The position numbers and the translations under genes were made by a program. Under the pieces are notes generated by a model, which was not told the DNA's origin, ran no database searches, and was given only the letters and a program-made list of their open reading frames with translations. 30,078 nt of DNA from CAZLMG01 sp964560765 (lineage in GTDB: Bacteria; Bdellovibrionota_B; Oligoflexia; Oligoflexales; CAZLMG01), in NCBI GenBank assembly GCA_964560765.1, contig CAZLMG010000048.1, positions 1-30,078 on the forward strand, given 5' to 3'. How positions within the stretch are numbered: position 1 is the stretch's first letter; every line of letters begins with the position of its first letter. This document shows, piece after piece, positions 7,926-16,517 of the stretch.

Positions 7926-9513
7926 AACCTCTGAGTCACAACGCTTGCATTTGTGGTCTCGACTTTGGGACTTGCGCTTTGCGCGTATGGTCGATGAGCA
8001 GAGTTGCCAAGATTTGGGTGTTCCCGCCGCGGCTTTGATGGAAACTGCTGGTCGAGCCGTGGCTGCGGCTGTTCGGCAGCGCTATTCGCCCAGTCGACCT
8101 GTTCTGGCTCTATGTGGTCCAGGCAATAACGGGGCGGATGCCATGGTCGCGGTTCGGGTCCTGATCGATGCCGGATATTCGGTGCAGGTGGTGCACGTTT
8201 CGCAGACGTTTCCCGCGCGTTTGAGTGCGTTAGCAGCGACGCAAAAGGCTGTTCTCGATAGATTGAACATCCCGCAGGTTCGCTATGCGCCGGGTTTGCT
8301 GCAGCGAGCGGCCCTTCAGAAGCCGATTCTCATCGATGGTGTTTTGGGGGTTGGCTTTGCGGGTGCGCTGCAAGCGGGCCCGGTCTTGGATGCATTGCGG
8401 GAGGCGTCGAAGCTGCCTGAGGCAACAACCGTTGCTGTGGATTTACCCTCCGGACTCAACGCTGATGCTGTCGGGCCCGGGTTTGCCGAGCCACCCTTGC
8501 CTGCGGATGTCACCGTCAGCTTCGGGGGCAGCCGACCATGCTTTATTGGATCACCCCAACGCCAATACTGCGGCCAGGTACTCATCGAAGAGATCGGTTT
8601 TCCCAGGGCCGCAATCCAGCAGTCTCGGACCCTGTGTGCTCCCGTTTGGTGGCACGGCCGGGATGTGGCTATCAGCAACCCGTATCAGGCGATGGGACCC
8701 GATCGGCATAAGTTTGATCGGGGGATGGTGGCAGTCATTGGTGGCAGCGCTGGCAAGCTCGGCGCGCCTTGCCTGGCGGCTATGAGCGCGTTGCGGACCG
8801 GATGTGGATGGGCGACTGTCGCTATTCCTGGAGGCACAGCTCCATCCTTGCCCGTCGATCTTACGCGTGAGGATCTGTTTCAAGGCGAGGAGCTTCTGCC
8901 GGATCGATTGCGCAATTTCTTGCAATTGCGGCCCGTGCGCGCTTTGGTGCTTGGCCCCGGTGCGACGGAGAACTTTCTGAAACCAGAGCACATGGGGATC
9001 TTGCGGACTTACTGCGAGGCTGGAGGATTTCTGGTGTTTGATGCGGCTGCGACGCATGGGTTGCGCGAACTTCTTGCTAATTCGCCACTGTGCCGCGAAC
9101 GAGCCGTAGCCACGCCGCATCCCGGAGAGTGGACGAAGATGGGATTGCCGGAGCAACCTGGAGTTGATCCCAAAGCCGTGCAACAACTTGCAGATGTATT
9201 AGGGGTAACTCTCATTTACAAAAACGCGACGCCGTTGTTGTTCACCGGACAACTTCCAGCCGGAGGTATCTTGGACTTTGGCGGGCCCGAGATGAGTAAG
9301 GCTGGTGCAGGTGATGTGTTGGCGGGCTGCATTGCAGCGCTCGGTGCTGCGGGCTTGTCAGCCGCCGAAGCCGTGCATCAAGGGCTGCGGCTAGTCGCGC
9401 GGGCGGCGAGTTTGGCGACTGTGCGCGTTGGGACAGATGCAGTTACCGCCAGTGATATGGTGGAATGGCTCGGTATCGCTTTGGGTGCTGAGTCACAAGT
9501 TATGATGCCGTAA
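7906..9513 (+). CDS. nnr: Bifunctional NAD(P)H-hydrate epimerase / ADP-dependent (S)-NAD(P)H-hydrate dehydratase
   Basis: This enzyme repairs hydrated NADH/NADPH: the YjeF_N domain interconverts R and S epimers and the C-terminal ribokinase-like domain dehydrates the S form using ADP. The N-terminal domain (about 25-225) shows ALMETAGRA, the nucleotide loop GPGNNGADAMVA at about 71-82, and DLPSGLNAD. The C-terminal domain (from about 270) shows VIGGSAGKLGAP, a GPG motif, TPHPGEW, and the catalytic GAGDVLAG near residue 470. Start: the frame is open further upstream, but ATG 7906 is the last start before the conserved domain and gives a normal 535-aa fusion. Its ribosome site is weak, consistent with coupling to the overlapping upstream gene. 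It ends 9 bp from a convergent gene. Confidence 0.92.
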   Translation: MSSVAAETSESQRLHLWSRLWDLRFARMVDEQSCQDLGVPAAALMETAGRAVAAAVRQRYSPSRPVLALCGPGNNGADAMVAVRVLIDAGYSVQVVHVSQTFPARLSALAATQKAVLDRLNIPQVRYAPGLLQRAALQKPILIDGVLGVGFAGALQAGPVLDALREASKLPEATTVAVDLPSGLNADAVGPGFAEPPLPADVTVSFGGSRPCFIGSPQRQYCGQVLIEEIGFPRAAIQQSRTLCAPVWWHGRDVAISNPYQAMGPDRHKFDRGMVAVIGGSAGKLGAPCLAAMSALRTGCGWATVAIPGGTAPSLPVDLTREDLFQGEELLPDRLRNFLQLRPVRALVLGPGATENFLKPEHMGILRTYCEAGGFLVFDAAATHGLRELLANSPLCRERAVATPHPGEWTKMGLPEQPGVDPKAVQQLADVLGVTLIYKNATPLLFTGQLPAGGILDFGGPEMSKAGAGDVLAGCIAALGAAGLSAAEAVHQGLRLVARAASLATVRVGTDAVTASDMVEWLGIALGAESQVMMP

Positions 9514-9522
9514 ATTGTCGGG

Positions 9523-10506
9523 CTACAGGCGCATGCCAAAGAACCCTTCAATTTGGCTGCTCTGCAGCATCAAGTCGACATCGTTCACCAGAACGCCTTG
9601 TCCCTCTTGCCACACTCTAGAGCCCGCAAACCAAAAGCCGCGGTCGATTCCGAAGATCATTCGCACATTGTTTTTGTAGCCACTTTCGTACTGGCCTTGA
9701 ACCGTTCCATCGCGAGTTTCGGCGGTCATTCGATGGAACGACGGTCCTGTGGCCAATGCGATACTGGCGTACAACCCAAAGCCAGTATAGCCGGTCAGCC
9801 CGAAGCCACCCAGCAAACTAGCGGCAACGTTCTGCATGCTCTTCACCTGCTGTCGAGGATCGATGGTTGGGTCTTCGGTCGGCATGTTCGTCGCTGACTG
9901 TTCGTCCGCAGAGAGCATGAGTAGCCAGGTTCCGCCAGATTCAGGTTTGTACTCCGTCTGGGTGAACGCCGTGTCGTAGCTGAAGCTTTCCGGGTCACTC
10001 ATATAAAAGAAAGTGACTGAGTTGCGCTTGATTTTCATATCGGGAAAGACTTCGTAACCAGGAAAATCCAACGGCAGGGGATCAGGAGCTTCGACATGAA
10101 AGCCCTTCATGGACTGGGTTGCCAAGTCGAGACCAAAACTTCCGAGCACGAGATGCAATTGAAAGTCCGAGCCCGTTGTCTTGCCTTTTTCTGCAATCGC
10201 CGCTTCGTCATCTACGGGTCGAAAGGGCTCCATGTACGACGCCGAAATCCACTTTGTGCCGATGGCAATTCCTGACGACTTGAAATCCTGGGTTATATAC
10301 CGCCTGGCTTCTGTGGGTAAGCCGGCGGCAGCGACGGCTGCTTTGGCGCTTTCCTGGATTTTGACTTCGGCGCTTGATTTTGCGGAGCTAAACGTGGGGC
10401 GAACCATGACGAAGTTCTTGCGAACCTTCGGGGTCGCGCATTGCCACATCAGGGGCAGCAGAAGCAGTATGCTGCTCACGTGATGCAATTTTGGTATCTG
10501 CGGCAT
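9523..10506 (-). CDS. Putative exported protein or lipoprotein of unknown function
   Basis: I place the start at ATG 10506, giving 327 aa beginning MPQIPKLHH followed by a hydrophobic ILLLLPLMW and Cys, a signal peptide by appearance. The lipobox (LMWQC) is unusual, with Trp and Gln just before the Cys, so lipidation is uncertain. A TTG at 10566 is an alternative start with a purine-rich site. The body contains an Ala/Lys helical stretch (SSAKSSAEVKIQESAKAAVAAAG), then a beta-rich half ending NDVDLMLQSSQIEGFFGMRL. I recognise no domain. The glycine-rich GGFGLTGYTGFGLYASIAL (about 230-250) could be a membrane-associating segment. It is convergent with nnr, with only 9 bp between stops and no terminator visible. 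Confidence 0.65.
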   Translation of the reverse strand: MPQIPKLHHVSSILLLLPLMWQCATPKVRKNFVMVRPTFSSAKSSAEVKIQESAKAAVAAAGLPTEARRYITQDFKSSGIAIGTKWISASYMEPFRPVDDEAAIAEKGKTTGSDFQLHLVLGSFGLDLATQSMKGFHVEAPDPLPLDFPGYEVFPDMKIKRNSVTFFYMSDPESFSYDTAFTQTEYKPESGGTWLLMLSADEQSATNMPTEDPTIDPRQQVKSMQNVAASLLGGFGLTGYTGFGLYASIALATGPSFHRMTAETRDGTVQGQYESGYKNNVRMIFGIDRGFWFAGSRVWQEGQGVLVNDVDLMLQSSQIEGFFGMRL

Positions 10507-10999
10507 TTGTTGGTGACACCCCAGCAAAGCGAAATCCCCCAAAGGCGAGTCATCTTTGCCCGCCAAGTCCTCTTCGTCGCATTCTGGTGATACTTGAACG
10601 ATTCCACTAAAAACTAAGTAGTATTGATGAGTTGGGTGGCTACTGTCGGCAAAAGGTCATCCTCCTGCCGGAAAGGTCGCTTTCAGGTCGATCCCTGCGC
10701 CTGTCCACGGGGTTAGCGCGCTTGACACGCCCGAGAAGAAAACCCTGTAAGGCTGCGGGGCTGGATACGTGTCAATCACTAGAGTGTGTTTTCGTACGTC
10801 GTCCTGTCTGTAACAGGCCGCATTACCTGTACTAATTTCATCAAAAAATGCGAGTAGGTGGAGCGAAGCTGATCGCGAGCGGCCAGGACAGCAGCCGTTT
10901 TCGCAATACAATCAGCCAGATTAATCTGGTGACGGACTCGGCATTCAAATTGCTGGCTTTGGAGTTGCAATTGAAACCATTCTTGAATGGATAACAGCT
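10507..10999. other. Divergent intergenic region, no gene seen
   Basis: This 493-base gap separates divergent genes, so it should carry both promoters, but I find no convincing -35/-10 pair. A perfect short hairpin CCTGT-CTGTA-ACAGG lies near 10803-10817. Short open frames here lack ribosome sites and protein-like composition. Confidence 0.4.
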
Positions 11000-12217
11000 A
11001 TGCTTAGGTCTTTGCAGTCCTATTTGTTGATTTCTGCAAGCCTCCTTCCCTGCGTGGTTTTTGGTTTTTGCATCGACGTCGCGGGTGCGGCCGAGCACGA
11101 CCCTTGGCAAACGTTTCAGCAGATTGCGTTTCCGAGTCATCCGCAGACGACGACGATGCTCGCAAACGGCTATGGCTTATATGGCGTCAAGTTTCATGGA
11201 TCGTTAGCTCCAGACGAGTTGCACTTCATGTATTACGCGGTCACAGAGAAGGGCGCCACCAAGTGTGAATACCGTGCAGCACAGCTGCCGGATGGGCGCC
11301 TTGAGCACTGGTTTGAAATGAAGGAAATAGAAAAACCCTTCAACTTTGGTACGCATGCATTGAGTCAGCCTGTCGATGTGGTCAGCTATTCGCCTCTGGC
11401 TGAGCGGGAGCTTGGGTATGTCGTGCAGCGATTTCGCGAATTAGCGGCGATCCCTCGTCAAAGTGGCTATGTTTTTCCCCGAGATATGACCCCAGAATTA
11501 TTGCATGCGACATTGACAGACCCAGCTCAACACCTGAATTGCTATCAAATTGGTTGTCTGATGCCCGAGATTATTGAGGAGGCGAGAAACGCTGCTGAAC
11601 TCGATCGGCTGATGATTGCCCAGATTGACACGAGAGGATCGGTGCGGACGACCGCAGGGTACAAGCCGGTGCGCGGGTTGAGTCAGATCCGAGCCGCGCG
11701 GAGTGGTATCGGCTCGAGTGCACACAGTCGTCTGCAGGCGTTTCATCTCCGGAACCCAAGTGTCTTGCCTGCAGGCCGGGATCTCGGCGTCGGATTTGCG
11801 GGGAGTCTGGCGGGAGGCTATGTCGGGCGACAATTGGGGGGTGATGAGTACTGGGCTAACGTCGGTAGCAATGTTGGGGGAATGGGCACTGAGTTTGCTA
11901 TGGCTGCTTCGGCGGCTAAGGGATCATGCGGAGTTCGTGCGGCTATGGGGATGCGTGCGGCTGGACTTTGGGCAACGCCCATCAACGCCGCCGTCGAGGC
12001 TGTAGACGCTGTTGGCATCCTGCCGCAGTGGGCCGGAGGCACTGGCATTGGCAACTTTGGGTGGAGCGACGAGCTCGAATTTCGACAGCAGACGCTGCCA
12101 GCGGGCGGCATGGGCAGCTATCTTTCCTCGGGGCTGAATGCGTTCACGCACCCAATACGCAGTACCTACACACTGATTGAGGGATCCATTGAAACGATCT
12201 ACCTGCTTGTTTGGTAG
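11000..12217 (+). CDS. Secreted two-module protein (module A + module B)
   Basis: The 405-aa product has a Sec signal peptide ending near AGAAE (residue 31). Module A (about 33-200) contains LANGYGLYGVK, LHFMYYAVTEKG, PVDVVSY, the acidic/hydrophobic DMTPELLHATL and a paired-Cys motif LNCYQIGCLMPE. Module B (about 247-405) begins FHLRNPSVLP and carries Gly-rich stretches (GSLAGGYVGRQLGGDE, NVGGMGTEFA), then RAAGLWATPINAA and LPQWAGGTG. Module A is about 70% identical by hand count, without gaps, to the protein at 25923-27032. Module B is about 68% identical to the protein at 27333-28400. Neither module is a family I can name. The Gly pattern in B could support membrane insertion, which is inference. 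The ribosome site is weak (GGATAA). Confidence 0.8.
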   Translation: MLRSLQSYLLISASLLPCVVFGFCIDVAGAAEHDPWQTFQQIAFPSHPQTTTMLANGYGLYGVKFHGSLAPDELHFMYYAVTEKGATKCEYRAAQLPDGRLEHWFEMKEIEKPFNFGTHALSQPVDVVSYSPLAERELGYVVQRFRELAAIPRQSGYVFPRDMTPELLHATLTDPAQHLNCYQIGCLMPEIIEEARNAAELDRLMIAQIDTRGSVRTTAGYKPVRGLSQIRAARSGIGSSAHSRLQAFHLRNPSVLPAGRDLGVGFAGSLAGGYVGRQLGGDEYWANVGSNVGGMGTEFAMAASAAKGSCGVRAAMGMRAAGLWATPINAAVEAVDAVGILPQWAGGTGIGNFGWSDELEFRQQTLPAGGMGSYLSSGLNAFTHPIRSTYTLIEGSIETIYLLVW

Positions 12218-12321
12218 GTCTAAATCAAATGCTGGCTAGGACGTCCGCTCTGATAGGGGCAACTCCAGCGGGTGCAGTACTTCATCTCAGATTTGTAACA
12301 TGAGTCGAGGGAGCTTAGGGG

Positions 12322-13647
12322 ATGATGGAAAAAAACTGGATGATTGTTTTTGCATTTATCGCTCTCCTCAACGGAGGGTGTAAATCACGCGGCAACTCCG
12401 TTCTTCAGAATGCCGCACCGGTGGCAAAGCCCAACCTTGCGGAGCAGCTAGATGCTGCACTCACTGAGGCAGAGGCTATCGAAGGGAAGTATTTGTCTTT
12501 TGTTGAAGGTCTGAACACCTCACAAAAGCAGACTATCTTAGCAACCTATCAGTCAATGTCTATAAGCACGAATGACAGTCTATCTCTTTGTGGGGAAAAC
12601 TGTGGCTTAGCTCGTAAGCCCACGAAGACTTCTGAATTAAAGAGAAGGATTTCTGATCAGTTGGTGTCTTTGGAGTCCAAATTAGAATCGGGGGCAGTGA
12701 GGCATGTGGATAGCAAGGATTTTGAGGCTGTCCTTATCGAGACGCGCAATATTTTTTCAGAGTTTCACCGAAATTGGAGCAAGGTAACGGAAATGGAACA
12801 AGATCTCCAGAGACTCAATCGTGCCGCCCCTGAGCTTATTGAAATTTTGTCAGATGCAGAGGAGATCGCATCAGGCGTCGTCGAGATTGCACAAAAAAAT
12901 AAAGAGCTGTTTGCGCTCTATACTTCAGTCGTAGAGGCACGGACTAACCGAGGCGAACACCTTTCTGCAACCCTCCGAGGCTACCATAGAGCCTATGACA
13001 ACGTTCTTCCGAAGTGCACGACTAAGCAGACTGAAAATCAAAAGATGGAAATTAGAAACATCAAGATTTCAACAAAATATCCCGACGAGTTTATTATTGA
13101 AGCCGTTTGGGACAAGGACTTGTTCTACTTTAAAACAAGCCTTTACATGGAACGAACGGCAGACAGGGCTCTCTCCGAGGGTGAAGGGCCTCGTTATCAT
13201 GAGAACTATCTCGAACGCGCTGAGCATGCACATTTGAGAATGAATGAACCCGAGTTTTACTTAGCAAAGAACAGAGGGACTGCCCTTTTTACTAACGAAT
13301 CTCTGCGGCAGTATCCGGTGTTATGGACGATAGACACCAGAGGCAGGACTCCACGGTTGATTCTCAGAAAGGTTTACCCATTTCAACGGGAGAAAAGAAG
13401 TCTACTTCGCATAGATGGTGAAGTTCCTGAGAAATTCTATGCTGGGTATTCATTTCCCCTTGATGACCAAGGTAACATTCAAATCGACAGGCTTAGGAAT
13501 CCAGCAGTACAGGGCCATCTAAGTGTTAGTCATTTCGACCGGGGGTGGTTTTTTGCTCGCAGGCCAGGTAAGCGGTGTGTGATCGTCTACACAGACGAGA
13601 CTCTCGGCTGGAACGGTGGCCTAAAGATAAATAGCTATGAGCTTTGA
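12322..13647 (+). CDS. Putative lipoprotein with coiled-coil middle, AT-richer than its neighbours
   Basis: The 441-aa product starts MMEKNWMIVFAFIALLNGGC. Cys20 is a plausible lipidation site, although Asn at -3 is not ideal. Residues about 35-230 are helical with coiled-coil character (LAEQLDAALTEAEAIEGKYL, VTEMEQDLQRLNRAAPELIEILSDAEEIA). About 245-441 looks beta-rich with many aromatic residues (VWDKDLFYFKTSLYMERT, WTIDTRGRTPRLILRKVYPF). I do not recognise either half. Base composition and codon use are visibly more AT-rich than the surrounding genes, suggesting separate acquisition. The start has AGGGAG 8 bases upstream. The stop codon lies inside a three-copy 7-bp tandem repeat. Confidence 0.7.
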   Translation: MMEKNWMIVFAFIALLNGGCKSRGNSVLQNAAPVAKPNLAEQLDAALTEAEAIEGKYLSFVEGLNTSQKQTILATYQSMSISTNDSLSLCGENCGLARKPTKTSELKRRISDQLVSLESKLESGAVRHVDSKDFEAVLIETRNIFSEFHRNWSKVTEMEQDLQRLNRAAPELIEILSDAEEIASGVVEIAQKNKELFALYTSVVEARTNRGEHLSATLRGYHRAYDNVLPKCTTKQTENQKMEIRNIKISTKYPDEFIIEAVWDKDLFYFKTSLYMERTADRALSEGEGPRYHENYLERAEHAHLRMNEPEFYLAKNRGTALFTNESLRQYPVLWTIDTRGRTPRLILRKVYPFQREKRSLLRIDGEVPEKFYAGYSFPLDDQGNIQIDRLRNPAVQGHLSVSHFDRGWFFARRPGKRCVIVYTDETLGWNGGLKINSYEL

Positions 13648-13658
13648 GCTTTGAGCTT
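13638..13658. repeat. Tandem repeat TGAGCTT x3 over a stop codon
   Basis: Three exact copies of the 7-mer TGAGCTT run through the end of the preceding lipoprotein gene. The second copy supplies its TGA stop. Because 7 is not a multiple of 3, copy-number changes would shift the frame but leave a stop nearby. Confidence 0.8.
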
Positions 13659-14051
13659 TGGGTGTTGCCCCCTTATCAGCCCCGCCTTCGATAGAGACTA
13701 GGCATGTTATTGAGCTTAGTCGAAATAAATGAATATTTATGGATAGATGTCAAAAATTCATACGCTCCAGATAGGATTTGACGTGTTGATATTGACTAAG
13801 CAATTGTTACTGTTGAATTATTTTCATAATTCTCAGGTGTAGATCCTCGCGCTTCCTTGGCCGCGGCAATTACAGGCTGCTGTAATTACTTGTTTTTTTT
13901 CGACGGCCGATCCAATCCGGTGATGGCACCTCCGTTGCAGACCCCTCTCTGTATCCCCATGCATTGCACCATGACAGCGAGTCCACGGTTCGGCTTACTG
14001 CTACTTTAACTTGCGCTTGGTTCACCGCTTCGATTCGAGGAGGCAACATCG
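13648..14051. other. Intergenic, AT-rich, no gene seen
   Basis: This 404-base gap is notably AT-rich between about 13715 and 13840, like the preceding gene, and returns to GC-richer sequence near 13850. I see no coding frame, RNA gene or clear promoter. The ribosome site GAGGAGG for the next gene is at 14037-14043. Confidence 0.4.
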
Positions 14052-15182
14052 ATGGGCTCAATCACAATCGGCCGAGCAACACCATGGTATGTCGTTTCAC
14101 AGCTCATCACCGCATGGCTTTTCGTCGTTGGCTGCTCCAGTGCGCCTGTACCTGCACACGACGCAGATAGGAATCCAATCGGCGCGCGCTCATCAAACCA
14201 GCTGCCAGTAGAGTCAAACGATGATGGGCAGCAGCTCGACTCGGTGTTGATCCCAGAAGGCTATTCACTCCTAGTGCAACAAGGCTATCTGGGGCTGACA
14301 GATGGCGAGGCGATGATGCCGCTCATGGTGGCTTCTGGTGATGGGACTGTTTCCATCGCTTACTGGCCGGTTTCGACAGACGCTGATTCTGACCTGGGAT
14401 TGATTGCGGTAAAGTCTGAAGCGAGGTCCGCAAACAATTTTGGTTTTCGCTGGATCAGTATGAAGTTGCAGCTAAGTTATCGGGAGCTGCAAGGCATCCT
14501 CGCTAGCGGCAGCTTCTGGCAAGATTTTGACGACGAATGGGCCGTTCGTGTCATCGCGTGTCTCCAAGCAAGAGAGTCATCAGCTCGGCAAGGTGAGTGT
14601 GCACGCCTTGATGGTAAGCTACCTCAACGTCTGCAGCAAGACTTTGCAGAAGATTTACAATGCTCGTACAAAATTGAGAATGAGTTGTACGAAGGGTCAT
14701 GTTCTTACCAGCAGATGAACCGGCAGCTCTTCCAATACGTGTCCCTCTCGTCCCGATTAGGATCAAAGGCGAAAACTTCCGCTCCGACACAGAGCGATAA
14801 CAAAGTGAGTTCGCAGTTTGCTCGCGATCTTCCGCAATGGGTGTGGGACGAGATTGCTGGCAGCAATAATCTGCGACTATATCTGAAGCTATGGGATGAT
14901 AAGTTCCGCGATCTGCGAAATCTGGGGCAGTTGGTAGGTGGATCTGCAGGCCCAGAAGCTGACGCGCTGAGAGCGTCCTACGACGCTGCAGCTCTTGCAG
15001 CTGCAGAGGAGTTACAGCGGTTCCAGCAGGAACAGGCAAGCAACTACAGCCGACGCCTCGAGTTTCAGGAAATGAGTGACGAACTGGCAATTCAGGACAT
15101 TGATCGACGTCAGAGTGAATTGGCAGTCTTCATCAAGATCGCCGAAAGTAACCAAAACATCGCGAAAAGTTTAGCTAGCTAA
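14052..15182 (+). CDS. Lipoprotein with C-terminal coiled coil, function unknown
   Basis: The 376-aa product has a lipoprotein signal ending LFVVGC with Cys28, preceded by GAGGAGG at 8-base spacing from the ATG. After a Ser/Asp-rich linker, about 65-240 forms a mixed domain with four Cys (CLQARESSARQGEC, LQCSYKIENELYEGSC) that probably pair as disulfides. The C-terminal 110 residues are strongly helical (AALAAAEELQRFQQEQ, DELAIQDIDRRQSELAVFIKIAE) and probably a coiled coil. I do not recognise it. The next gene starts 80 bp downstream on the same strand with its own ribosome site, so cotranscription is likely. Confidence 0.72.
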   Translation: MGSITIGRATPWYVVSQLITAWLFVVGCSSAPVPAHDADRNPIGARSSNQLPVESNDDGQQLDSVLIPEGYSLLVQQGYLGLTDGEAMMPLMVASGDGTVSIAYWPVSTDADSDLGLIAVKSEARSANNFGFRWISMKLQLSYRELQGILASGSFWQDFDDEWAVRVIACLQARESSARQGECARLDGKLPQRLQQDFAEDLQCSYKIENELYEGSCSYQQMNRQLFQYVSLSSRLGSKAKTSAPTQSDNKVSSQFARDLPQWVWDEIAGSNNLRLYLKLWDDKFRDLRNLGQLVGGSAGPEADALRASYDAAALAAAEELQRFQQEQASNYSRRLEFQEMSDELAIQDIDRRQSELAVFIKIAESNQNIAKSLAS

Positions 15183-15262
15183 GGTGATAGCAACGTCGCT
15201 GCGTTGATAACGGACCGGCAGCTTGAGGCATCGCAGCAAAACTTTGTAGAGGAGTCAATGTC

Positions 15263-16417
15263 ATGGAAGCGTGGTCTAGCGGACTGAGGCGACGAGTTGG
15301 CATTGCGCTCTTAAATTTTATGGCTCTGGCCTACGCGACTCCCGTGTTTGGGGGTGACGATGAATATTTGTGGGCGCAATTCGTAGCTGCCATTACCGAA
15401 CTCCTGACTGAGAACGATAGGCGAGGCACCTGTGCCCATGCCGCGTATATGTCTGGGCAAACGCTCGAGGAGATTTTTGGTCCCGATCGTGTGCGTGTCG
15501 CCACTCGAGAGTGGCTGAGCCCACTTAGCCGCCGGCAGATTGTTAACGGGGTCGATCCCCGCACTGCCGCACAAGAGGGGCATGCCATTGCCGTAGCAGC
15601 TATGCCGGATGGCAGATTCGCGGCGCTAAGCTGGGGGCGGGTCTATGTCGGTGATTCGCTGGATGCCGCTTTGCGCAGCGTCTACGCAAACATTCCCATG
15701 CAGAGCGACTTTCTCGACTTGAACTTGCCGCGAGGGGAGTTTGAAGAGTATTTGCGCAGGACTCGCTGGCTGGTGGAATCACCACAGCCACCACACTTTG
15801 GTCGGCCGCTAGATCCCGGAGGGCTTACTTGGTGGCAGAGGTTGAAGATGCCACAAACGTTGAGGACCATGGACCGCGGCGCTGCGAAAATCATTCGTGA
15901 AGCGATGGAATCAGGTGTGCACCCCAATGACATTTTGCGCATTATTCAGGCCTCTGGAGCGGGCGAAGATGCATTCTCTGACGAGGCCTTTCGGCGAGCA
16001 GGGCTACGTGACGCGAGTGGATTCCGAGGGGGCGCCCGTTTGCCATGCAATGGGCGGCCGTCCATGGGCGTTCCCTTGGCCATGGCTGTCGAGGCCCTCG
16101 CGGGAGCCTATGTTGATACGGTGATTTCTGATCACGCTGCTCTGCCCACGTCGCAACTGCCCACCAAACTGCACCCCGGCTTGACGACAGCAGCAGCCAT
16201 CGGTGCCATTTTCAATCCTTTGGAACTAGTGATGAATGGCCGCGCAGGAATTCAGAACTCATTCATTGAAGAGAACTTGCAGATAGCAGATGAACACCTG
16301 AGAAATCACGAACGCGAGGCCGCCAGGCAAGCTTTGATTATGTTAGAACAGACAACGGGGGGAAGGTACCACTTGTATAACCTGCCCTCGTTTAACGAGA
16401 GAACCACTTCGAGGTGA
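15263..16417 (+). CDS. Secreted protein with possible Cys-His catalytic pair, function unknown
   Basis: The 384-aa product begins with a signal peptide (VGIALLNFMALAYATPVFGG). GGAG lies 9 bases before the ATG at 15263; the ATG at 15258 opens only a very short frame. Residues 55-63 read GTCAHAAYM at the start of a predicted helix. GHAIAVAAMPDG at 106-117 follows, then a strand FAALSWGRVYVGD. Cys followed by His and then an acidic residue is the order seen in papain/transglutaminase-like folds, so a thiol hydrolase is possible; this is inference from spacing alone. The C-terminal half is Ala-rich and helical. It follows the coiled-coil lipoprotein by 80 bp and precedes a cytoplasmic helical-repeat gene by 100 bp. 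Confidence 0.68.
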   Translation: MEAWSSGLRRRVGIALLNFMALAYATPVFGGDDEYLWAQFVAAITELLTENDRRGTCAHAAYMSGQTLEEIFGPDRVRVATREWLSPLSRRQIVNGVDPRTAAQEGHAIAVAAMPDGRFAALSWGRVYVGDSLDAALRSVYANIPMQSDFLDLNLPRGEFEEYLRRTRWLVESPQPPHFGRPLDPGGLTWWQRLKMPQTLRTMDRGAAKIIREAMESGVHPNDILRIIQASGAGEDAFSDEAFRRAGLRDASGFRGGARLPCNGRPSMGVPLAMAVEALAGAYVDTVISDHAALPTSQLPTKLHPGLTTAAAIGAIFNPLELVMNGRAGIQNSFIEENLQIADEHLRNHEREAARQALIMLEQTTGGRYHLYNLPSFNERTTSR

Positions 16418-16478
16418 CGGCGGAGTTTTTAGGCGAGTGGGTTCTGCATGCTTCCGTGCGATAAGTTTGTTAAACTAA

Positions 16479-16495
16479 TGACGGAGTTCCCGTCA
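16479..16495 (+). promoter_or_regulatory. Perfect hairpin upstream of the helical-repeat gene
   Basis: TGACGG, the loop AGTTC and CCGTCA form a perfect 6-bp stem 22 bases before the start of the next gene and just upstream of its AAGGG ribosome site. It could be an operator or a 5' mRNA structure. The preceding GTTTGTTAAACTAAT could contain a -10, but no good -35 is seen. Confidence 0.3.
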
Positions 16496-16517
16496 CCAGC
16501 GAATAAGGGTTAAAGCG

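Noticed and set aside
8551..9186. 211-codon open frame opposite nnr
   Set aside because: Lies wholly antisense to the conserved nnr dehydratase domain; high Arg/Ser/Pro content typical of a shadow frame.
14551..15090. 179-codon minus-strand frame inside the coiled-coil lipoprotein gene
   Set aside because: Antisense to a gene with a strong ribosome site and signal peptide; no ribosome site of its own.
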